Virus record (IMG/VR): IMGVR_UViG_3300044630_004419
Location: 1 to 49,717 of that record
Source: a virus
Length of the DNA stretch: 49,717 nucleotides
Strand: one strand, 5' to 3'
Positions 44,086 through 49,717 of the stretch are shown in pieces. Position numbers and translations under genes: made by a program. The notes under the pieces were generated by a model. That model had not been told where the DNA came from and did not search any database. It worked only from the letters and a program-made list of their open reading frames with translations. Position 1 is the first letter of the stretch; the number at the start of each line of letters is the position of its first letter.

Positions 44086-44265
44086 CTACTTATACTCCTT
44101 TATATCAAAGGAAAAATTAAAGTAGATGGTAACTTTTCTATTAAGTAAAGAAACCACCTTTTCAAAACAATAAGAAAATGTTTTTCTCTTGGGTTTTTCT
44201 CTCCTTAATATTAATTCAACACCTCGATTAATTTCCGAGGATTCACTTTTATTTATAGAACTCAT
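44086..44265 (-). CDS. Small basic ORF, 59 aa
   Basis: Frame from ATG at 44265 (TAATG with the glutaredoxin stop) to TAG at 44086. Contains MSSINKSESSEINRGVELIL and a basic, aromatic end (KRKTFSYCFEKVVSLLNRK). A late promoter TATAAATA is inside its early codons, so it could be a genuine coupled gene or merely leader space for the membrane protein. Confidence 0.45.
   Translation of the reverse strand: MSSINKSESSEINRGVELILRREKPKRKTFSYCFEKVVSLLNRKVTIYFNFSFDIKEYK
44250..44257 (-). promoter_or_regulatory. Perfect late promoter TATAAATA
   Basis: TATAAATA on the minus strand inside the beginning of the 59-aa ORF and upstream of the membrane protein gene. Confidence 0.6.
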
Positions 44266-44513
44266 TAAACAATACTATTTTCTTTTAAGTACTTAACAGT
44301 GTCTGAGCATCCACCAATATGAGTGTCATCACAAACAACTTGAGGAAAGGTTGATCCTTGACCAAATTCTGCATAGAAATCATCTTTAGAGAAATGAGTT
44401 CCTAGGGTATATTCTACTATAGGATATCCCTTTTCAGTACTAACATGATTAAGAACTTGTAATACTTTGGTGCAATAAGGACACCCATGTTTTGAATAAA
44501 CTGTAAATTTCAT
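44265..44513 (-). CDS. Glutaredoxin, 82 aa
   Basis: CPYC at residues 11-14 and the glutaredoxin pattern (KFTVYSKHGCPYCTKVLQVL, STFPQVVCDDTHIGGCSD). It transfers electrons from glutathione, for example to ribonucleotide reductase (NrdC-like role). It follows the glycan operon by a few bases. Confidence 0.85.
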   Translation of the reverse strand: MKFTVYSKHGCPYCTKVLQVLNHVSTEKGYPIVEYTLGTHFSKDDFYAEFGQGSTFPQVVCDDTHIGGCSDTVKYLKENSIV

Positions 44514-44519
44514 AAATTT

Positions 44520-46073
44520 TTAAACATCGAAGAAAAACATCTGCCAAAGTCTACCATTTTCTTTGGTATATCCAAAGTATTCAGATGCTGCATGAATACA
44601 ATGACCATCAAAAATAACTAATCTATTAAAAACATTACCTGCAACATCAACTGGTTCATAAGGAGTTCTATCTAAATTACCTGGAGTAAAGGTTTCCATA
44701 ATACCTTCTTCAGAACCATGCCTAATTCTAGTTTTCTTATGTGCATAAAGAGTAGTTCCACATTGATATGGGGCATCTGGAGTCAAGTATATCATACCTG
44801 CCAATTTTTGGGAATCACAATGATAAACTAATGGTTCTCCTGCCCAACATGATTGGAATCTTCCATTCATTCCATAACTTTCCCATTCAGTAATTTTCAT
44901 TCCAATTACTTTTTCAAATGCTTCTTTTAATTGTGGGAATAAAAATTGTTTGTAGGTTCTTCTACCAATGAACCCTCTACCAAAACCACCTTCAATATAT
45001 TCTTGATTCAATGCAAATTCACGAACTGCATGAGGATCTTCATAAAAATTATCAACTATCCACAGTCTTGTATTTGAATTTGAATTTATAGAAAATTGTG
45101 GGATTGTTTGTTTTGGTTCAGGCAATAGATAATTTTTTACTCTAGGCAAATCAAAAATTTCTGGAGGAAGATATTTTATTGGATACTCTTTAAGAACAGC
45201 ATCTTTAAACCCAGATGGAGGTACACCTCCAACTTTAGGTTCATTTTCAATCAAAAATTTTTCCATAGATTCTGAACTATACTTTTCAGAATCTAATAAA
45301 GTAAATTTATCATCATAATGAGTAAATGCTTTACATTTTTCAACCCTAGTCTTGCCATCACCCATCCAAGAGAAATGCCAACCAAGATCTTGAATTACTT
45401 GATTATCATGTACCAAATAAACAATTGGAAATGGATTCAGTACATTAGATCTAATCTGGGTTGGAGTAGATTTTTTTAGTTGAGTTTTTGTTGCAAAGAA
45501 CATTCCACCGTCCCATGGTTTTGGAACATCACTATTTTGATAGAATACTCTAAGATTTGCTCTACCTTCAAGATACACTAAAGGAATCTTAATAATAGAA
45601 TCTTGAGAATTTCTAGTCATATTAGAAATCCAATCAATAGATTCTGGTTTTACAATTTCGTCTGCGTCACTATGAATAAACACAGTGTCATCATCATACT
45701 CATCCAAAACTAAAAGAATAGAATCTTTTTGCATTCTTTCTCTAGTTCTTGCTCTGACGGAGTTTAGATTTGACCCATTTAAACTATTTTCAAAATCATA
45801 ATTTTCAGCACAATTATACCTATCAATCTCATGAATTTCTAATTCATCATCATCGGGAATATCAAGATCGATAATTTTAATCTTATCTTTTGGCAACCCA
45901 AATTCTTCAATTACATTTCTTAAATTATATTCAATTGGGATTCCACTTTGGGTTTTATTGGATTCGCAGATGATAAACTCATCAACATAATCCTTTAACA
46001 TATTAACTCTTAGTTCAAGAATTTGCCTTCCAGTGGGATCAAAATATGGAAAGAAGTCTACAATTTTTTTCAT
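44520..46073 (-). CDS. GT17-like glycosyltransferase fused to 2OG-Fe(II) oxygenase, 517 aa
   Basis: Residues ~1-290 match the GT17 (beta-1,4-N-acetylglucosaminyltransferase-like) pattern: VDFFPYFDPTGRQILELRVN at the start, DEFIICESNKTQSG, and VFIHSDADEIVKP with Asp-Ala-Asp-Glu at 136-139. Residues ~330-517 form a 2-oxoglutarate/Fe(II)-type oxygenase: His418-Cys-Asp420, a distal His494 in GHCIHAASEYFG, and Arg508 in NGRLWQMFFF. The two domains may act on the same target. The start overlaps the methyltransferase stop (ATGA). Substrate unknown. Confidence 0.8.
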   Translation of the reverse strand: MKKIVDFFPYFDPTGRQILELRVNMLKDYVDEFIICESNKTQSGIPIEYNLRNVIEEFGLPKDKIKIIDLDIPDDDELEIHEIDRYNCAENYDFENSLNGSNLNSVRARTRERMQKDSILLVLDEYDDDTVFIHSDADEIVKPESIDWISNMTRNSQDSIIKIPLVYLEGRANLRVFYQNSDVPKPWDGGMFFATKTQLKKSTPTQIRSNVLNPFPIVYLVHDNQVIQDLGWHFSWMGDGKTRVEKCKAFTHYDDKFTLLDSEKYSSESMEKFLIENEPKVGGVPPSGFKDAVLKEYPIKYLPPEIFDLPRVKNYLLPEPKQTIPQFSINSNSNTRLWIVDNFYEDPHAVREFALNQEYIEGGFGRGFIGRRTYKQFLFPQLKEAFEKVIGMKITEWESYGMNGRFQSCWAGEPLVYHCDSQKLAGMIYLTPDAPYQCGTTLYAHKKTRIRHGSEEGIMETFTPGNLDRTPYEPVDVAGNVFNRLVIFDGHCIHAASEYFGYTKENGRLWQMFFFDV

Positions 46074-47194
46074 ACTCTTTCTATTACGGATAGTCCATTA
46101 TTATTTGTTTTATGAATTTTAAATTTCCATTCTGGATTTTCAATCAAAAATTCTATAATCGCAGGAAGAAGACCTAATGGATCTTCCTTATATCCATTAT
46201 CTGTTGTAATGGAATAATTTTCACCCTTTACACCAAATGTATGGGTATCATGAAATGCTATGTACTTCTTAACTTTTTTGGGGTGTATAGCAAGTTCTTG
46301 TTTTAACTGATCGTAACAGTGCCAAGTATCAATGAAGAGAAGATCTGTTTCTTCAATTTCAATATTTAAAACATCTGCTTTGGTATAACTAACATCTTTA
46401 TCAAATTCCTTTGCCTTACTAAACAATGAATTTACTTCATCATCAATATAAAGATCATAAGAACGTAATATTACATCAGTATTCAAAAATGCTCTTGTAC
46501 TTACCCCAGTCCTAACTCCCATTTCAGTAACGTGAGAACATTCTTTTGCAAGTTCAAAAAGTATTGGAAGATTTTCACTGATGTCAGAAAATGTTTCACA
46601 TGCTTTTTTATATTCTAACTCAAAATAATTTTCAGTAACAATTCCAAGTTTATTCATATTATCCAAAACAATATTTTTATCGGTATCAGACATTTCATTA
46701 AAATAATTTTTATATAGATATTCAAATAATGATTTACATTCCACTTTCTTTCCCCACCACCAAGAGGAAATTGCCTTTTCAAGAAGTAGACCATACTTTC
46801 CCAAATATTGAACATCAACAATCAAAGGACTAAGATCAAATTGACAATTTGATAATGCAATTTCTGCCATAGTATATGATTCATTATATTGTGATGTTCT
46901 TTCATAATATCTACTTAGCAAATAATATGCTTCAGGTCTTTTGGGAAGAACACCAATTGCCTGTTGATAAATTCCCTTTACAGTTTGATCACGATTTCCC
47001 TGAATCTCAAAACACAATCCCATCCTCAACAAAGAGGTGTATGATAATTCTAAATCACAAGATCTCTCTGATGCTCTAAGATAGTAAGAAATGGCAGATG
47101 CAGTATGACCAATATTATCATACTCTAATGCCAAGTTAAAATTATATTCAGAATTTTCTGTATCTTGAATATACTTATTAAGTTGTTCAATCAT
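46070..47194 (-). CDS. TPR-like plus methyltransferase domain protein, 374 aa
   Basis: Residues ~1-115 have tetratricopeptide-like helix pairs (YNFNLALEYDNIGHTASAIS, AYYLLSRYYERTSQYNESYT). Residues ~190-374 resemble a class I methyltransferase/CmcI-type domain: EMGVRTGVSTRAFL, DLLFIDTWHCYDQLKQELAI and KKYIAFHDTHTFG. It is coupled to both neighbours and probably modifies a glycan or protein. Confidence 0.7.
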   Translation of the reverse strand: MIEQLNKYIQDTENSEYNFNLALEYDNIGHTASAISYYLRASERSCDLELSYTSLLRMGLCFEIQGNRDQTVKGIYQQAIGVLPKRPEAYYLLSRYYERTSQYNESYTMAEIALSNCQFDLSPLIVDVQYLGKYGLLLEKAISSWWWGKKVECKSLFEYLYKNYFNEMSDTDKNIVLDNMNKLGIVTENYFELEYKKACETFSDISENLPILFELAKECSHVTEMGVRTGVSTRAFLNTDVILRSYDLYIDDEVNSLFSKAKEFDKDVSYTKADVLNIEIEETDLLFIDTWHCYDQLKQELAIHPKKVKKYIAFHDTHTFGVKGENYSITTDNGYKEDPLGLLPAIIEFLIENPEWKFKIHKTNNNGLSVIERV

Positions 47195-48164
47195 CTAAAA
47201 TCTCCTCCATAATGTGATTAGGAACACTTAAAATATAAGCAGCATTATCTTGAAATCCAAATGTAATTAAGAAATCATTTTTTCTTTTTGCAATGCCACA
47301 AGAAAATTCAATCTTTCCACCCATGAAAGAAAAATTTTCAGAGAACTTAATTACATTCCAATTTTTATCCCAATAAGTAAATCTATGTTTATATGTTCCA
47401 TCCTTTCTGCCTGCTTCACTATTATACAAATAAGTCTCATGATTTAGAGTGATGTACCCATCTTTATATGGAATAACTTGAGAACCTCCTCTAAGATCAG
47501 CAGGCATTTGATGATACTGCCCAATATGAACTTGAGTAGTTGTGTGAGATTCTAAATCATATTTGATGACTTCAGTTGGATTTGTCCATTTAACAAAGTG
47601 ATAAGGTTGATCTAAGATTGGCATCCAATTCTTTTCACAATAAGAATTATTCTCTCCTGGTGCTGGGATGCGTACTCTATCTACTTCAAATGCTTTTTGA
47701 TTTCTAAAAACAATTTCAGATAGTTCCATTCTACCTTCACCATGGGTAGTGGTATCCCTACGAACTCCACAGAGATACATTTTGCCATGCCATTTAAATA
47801 ATCTAGCATCTTCAAGACCAACAAATTCCCATAAAGGATTAACATCTAATTTTGATGTATCTACCTTAGAATAAAAATCAATATCTAAATCTTCAGTCAA
47901 TTTACAAATATAGTTGGTAGTTGTTAATGTCTGATCATTTTCTGGGTGAAGATAAACAAGTGGACCCCATTGATGTTCATACTTGTTTAATTCTGCATGA
48001 TACAAGGTATATTGAATATGTCTAATATTTACTAATATATTTTCATATTCATCTACAAATACTGATGGATTAAGTAGTCCAGTTCCTTTAGTATATTCCG
48101 ATGGAATAATTAAAGGTTTTATAAATCCACCATTATCTAATACATTTTTTACAAAATTCATCAT
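47187..48164 (-). CDS. GH130-like/beta-propeller glycan enzyme, 325 aa
   Basis: Five-bladed beta-propeller-like pattern with GLEDARLFKWHGKMYLCGVR at residues 116-135, and a PADLRGGSQVIPYKDGYITL segment, resembling GH130 mannoside phosphorylases. The catalytic Asp would be in the GLEDARLF motif. It overlaps the methyltransferase gene by 8 nt. A weak -35 (AGGACA) and TATAAT lie just upstream. Substrate is unknown. Confidence 0.7.
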   Translation of the reverse strand: MMNFVKNVLDNGGFIKPLIIPSEYTKGTGLLNPSVFVDEYENILVNIRHIQYTLYHAELNKYEHQWGPLVYLHPENDQTLTTTNYICKLTEDLDIDFYSKVDTSKLDVNPLWEFVGLEDARLFKWHGKMYLCGVRRDTTTHGEGRMELSEIVFRNQKAFEVDRVRIPAPGENNSYCEKNWMPILDQPYHFVKWTNPTEVIKYDLESHTTTQVHIGQYHQMPADLRGGSQVIPYKDGYITLNHETYLYNSEAGRKDGTYKHRFTYWDKNWNVIKFSENFSFMGGKIEFSCGIAKRKNDFLITFGFQDNAAYILSVPNHIMEEILDD

Positions 48165-48181
48165 CTATCTAAATTATACTT

Positions 48182-48210
48182 ATTATATATTGACTGGATT
48201 TCCTTGTCCT
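48182..48210 (-). promoter_or_regulatory. Possible sigma70-like promoter of glycan operon
   Basis: AGGACA (48210-48205) and TATAAT (48187-48182) on the minus strand, spacer 17 nt; start expected near 48175, about 11 nt before the ATG at 48164. Confidence 0.4.
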
Positions 48211-48485
48211 GGAGAAAGTACTTTTGAATTTGGACGAGGGTTTAAATTTTCATTTTTAATTACAATAAATTTATCTTTCTTAAGAGTTCCTGCAATTTGT
48301 GTAATGATTGTATCATTAGAATCCCACCCAAGATCTTTCATAATCTTACATACATCCGCAAAGATATATTCAAATTTTTTATCTTCTCTAGATTTTTGTG
48401 CTAAATCTTGAATTAATTTTTTGTGAAGGTCATCAATATTTTTTTCTCCAGATCTAAAGGGATTTCCGTATGTTTCTTTTTTCAT
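48183..48485 (-). CDS. Unknown protein, 100 aa
   Basis: The ATG at 48485 (MKKETYGNPFRSGEKNIDDL) is chosen because the further upstream ATG at 48527 precedes the TATAAT promoter. It has a helical basic region (IADVCKIMKDLGWDSND-type) and a Pro/Asn-rich end. The function is not recognised. Confidence 0.6.
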   Translation of the reverse strand: MKKETYGNPFRSGEKNIDDLHKKLIQDLAQKSREDKKFEYIFADVCKIMKDLGWDSNDTIITQIAGTLKKDKFIVIKNENLNPRPNSKVLSPGQGNPVNI

Positions 48486-48507
48486 ATTGCGAACTTTGGG
48501 ATTTAGT

Positions 48508-48513
48508 ATTATA
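48508..48513 (-). promoter_or_regulatory. Extended -10 promoter TGCTATAAT
   Basis: TATAAT on the minus strand preceded by TGC; the -35 is weak. Transcription start near 48501, giving a ~16 nt leader to the ATG at 48485. Confidence 0.6.
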
Positions 48514-48539
48514 GCATGAATATGCAAATTTTACATGAT

Positions 48540-48674
48540 TTATGTCTTGGATTTCTGATATAACTGTACAGGTGGTTTGAAATCTTTTGATGGTCTATAA
48601 AGATTGGGCCAAGTGTCTCGAATAATGTCTGCAAGTTTTGGTGGTGTTGTAGTAGATATCATAATAGGGGACAT
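48540..48674 (-). CDS. Small ORF, 44 aa, downstream of psbD
   Basis: Frame from ATG at 48674 (or the in-frame ATG at 48662) to TAA at 48540. Contains TTTPPKLADIIRDTWPNLYR and PSKDFKPPVQLYQ. It starts directly after the psbD terminator U-tract, so it needs readthrough. The sequence looks like a real protein; function is not recognised. Confidence 0.55.
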   Translation of the reverse strand: MSPIMISTTTPPKLADIIRDTWPNLYRPSKDFKPPVQLYQKSKT

Positions 48675-48705
48675 AAAAAAAAAGGAGTCCTTTTAGAACT
48701 CCCTT
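48675..48705 (-). terminator. Intrinsic terminator after psbD
   Basis: A 10-bp stem with two G-U pairs (AAGGGAGTTC/GGACTCCTTT on the minus strand, 48681-48705), a 5-nt loop, and a run of Ts after it. It ends the psbD transcript. Confidence 0.8.
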
Positions 48706-48712
48706 ATTTATT
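48705..48712 (-). promoter_or_regulatory. Late promoter-like AATAAATA between psbD and its terminator
   Basis: AATAAATA on the minus strand directly after the psbD stop, immediately before the terminator stem. It may be chance in AT-rich sequence; if active it would drive the 44-aa ORF through the terminator. Confidence 0.25.
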
Positions 48713-49717
48713 TTAGAGTGCATTACCTCTCGGAAGAACTTCCTCAGGGAACACAAAGTTCTCATGAGGTTGATCTGCTGGTGCCATCCAGGCACGAAGA
48801 CCTTCGTTGAGTAGAATGTTCTTCGTGTAGAAGGTTTCAAACTCAGGATCTTCTGCTGCTCTAATCTCCTGACTTACAAAGTCGTAAGCTCTAAGGTTAA
48901 GAGCAAGACCAATAATACCGATAGAAGAAGTCCAGAGACCCATAACGGGAACGAAAAGCATGAAGAAATGAAGCCAACGCTTATTACTGAAAGCAATACC
49001 AAAAATTTGCGACCAGAATCTGTTAGCAGTAACCATTGAATAGGTTTCTTCTTCTTGCGTAGGTTCAAATGCTTTGAATGTATTTGCTTGTTCACTGTCT
49101 TCAAATAGTGTGTTTTCTACAGTTGCTCCATGAATCGCACAGAGCAGTGCTCCTCCCAGTATACCAGCAACTCCCATCATATGGAAGGGGTTGAGGGTCC
49201 AGTTGTGGAAACCTTGAAGGAACAGAAGGAACCTGAAGATTGCAGCAACACCAAAGGAGGGAGCAAAGAACCAACTGGATTGTCCCAGTGGATACATCAA
49301 GAATACAGAAACGAATACTGCAATAGGACCAGAGAATGCGATTGCGTTATAAGGACGAATACCCACCAGACGAGCAATCTCAAACTGACGCAGCATAAAT
49401 CCAATCAGAGCGAAAGATCCGTGGAGTGCCACAAAAGGCCAGAGTCCCCCAAGTTGGCACCACCTGACGAAATCCCCCTGAGACTCAGGACCCCAAAGTA
49501 GAAGAAGAGAATGACCCATAGCATCTGCAGGCGTCGAAACAGCTGCTGTAAGGAAATTAGCACCTTCAAGATAACTAGACGCCAACCCGTGGGTGTACCA
49601 GCTTGTAACAAACGTTGTGCCAGTAAGCCAGCCACCAAGGGCAAGATAAGCAGTGGGAAAAAGTAATAGTCCAGACCAACCCACAAATACAAAGCGATCT
49701 CGTTTAAGCCAGTCATC
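48713..49717 (-). CDS. psbD: Photosystem II D2 protein PsbD, 5' end beyond window
   Basis: The reading frame continues past the window ([16 protein letters not shown] at the edge); 334 residues are visible of an expected ~351, so about 17 N-terminal residues are missing. Hallmarks include [14 protein letters not shown] with the chlorophyll-ligating His, [15 protein letters not shown] with an iron-ligand His, and [13 protein letters not shown] with another. It keeps PSII reaction centres running in the infected cell. The base composition is visibly richer in G and C than its neighbours, consistent with host origin. Confidence 0.95.
   Translation of the reverse strand, partial: DDWLKRDRFVFVGWSGLLLFPTAYLALGGWLTGTTFVTSWYTHGLASSYLEGANFLTAAVSTPADAMGHSLLLLWGPESQGDFVRWCQLGGLWPFVALHGSFALIGFMLRQFEIARLVGIRPYNAIAFSGPIAVFVSVFLMYPLGQSSWFFAPSFGVAAIFRFLLFLQGFHNWTLNPFHMMGVAGILGGALLCAIHGATVENTLFEDSEQANTFKAFEPTQEEETYSMVTANRFWSQIFGIAFSNKRWLHFFMLFVPVMGLWTSSIGIIGLALNLRAYDFVSQEIRAAEDPEFETFYTKNILLNEGLRAWMAPADQPHENFVFPEEVLPRGNAL

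Noticed and set aside
48486-48527. Longer start MHIHAIILNPKVRN for the 100-aa gene
   Set aside because: It would translate the TATAAT promoter region; the ATG at 48485 is 16 nt after the expected transcription start.
49130-49501. Plus-strand 123-codon frame opposite psbD
   Set aside because: PsbD on the minus strand is unmistakable; the plus frame has no protein-like features.

Overview
This window is most consistent with a T4-like cyanophage (contractile-tailed, Kyanoviridae type) of marine Synechococcus or Prochlorococcus. Three things support this. It carries a psbD gene for the photosystem II D2 protein together with the usual cyanophage auxiliary genes (phoH-like, speD, thyX, a glutaredoxin). 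It has recognisable T4 core genes (gp4, gp5, gp26, gp27-like, gp32, gp33, gp48, gp53, gp59). It also shows the cyanophage late promoter pattern NATAAATA in front of many structural genes. The DNA is AT-rich except in psbD. The host genus cannot be decided from the sequence.

Layout. Positions 1-22961 (minus strand) hold giant tail-fibre or virion proteins. From transcription start to end these are a 1730-aa protein, a 1448-aa protein with eighteen 15-residue tandem repeats, three small virion proteins, a 1649-aa collagen-like fibre, and a second collagen-like protein that is open from 7230 to the window edge (at least 2410 codons). Positions 23034-23771 carry one plus-strand gene, convergent with a minus-strand baseplate block at 23849-34353. 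That block contains a tube-like protein, gp26, a 60-aa downstream ORF, two paralogous hub or tape-measure-like proteins with different peptidoglycan-hydrolase domains, gp27-like, gp5, a beta-helix protein, an S74 fibre and a 57-aa ORF. Positions 34385-37583 (plus strand) hold gp4, an unknown gene, gp48 and gp53. Positions 37584-42427 (minus strand) hold the replication and late-transcription block: gp32, DUF1825, gp59, gp33, a RecB-like exonuclease, phoH-like, thyX and small ORFs. Positions 42474-49717 (minus strand) hold accessory genes: speD, a glutaredoxin, a glycan-related three-gene operon, small ORFs and psbD, which runs off the right end.

How the parts fit. Early or middle genes appear to use sigma70-like promoters (a near-consensus one before gp32, another embedded in a terminator at 42449-42485, and an extended -10 at 48508-48513). 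Structural genes use NATAAATA late promoters, which in T4 relatives need gp33. The baseplate operon is tightly coupled by TAATG or ATGA overlaps.

The most interesting signals are four. First, there is a textbook -1 slippery heptamer at the end of gp26 that would fuse it to the 60-aa ORF just before the tape-measure-like gene, as in lambda G/GT. Second, a glycosyltransferase-2OG/Fe(II) oxygenase fusion sits in the same phage as giant collagen-like fibres, reminiscent of the mimivirus collagen-modifying enzyme. Third, there are tandem hub paralogs carrying different cell-wall enzymes. Fourth, the gp32 leader holds phased repeats that look like an autoregulatory site. Five ORFs of 44-59 codons fill most of the apparent gaps.
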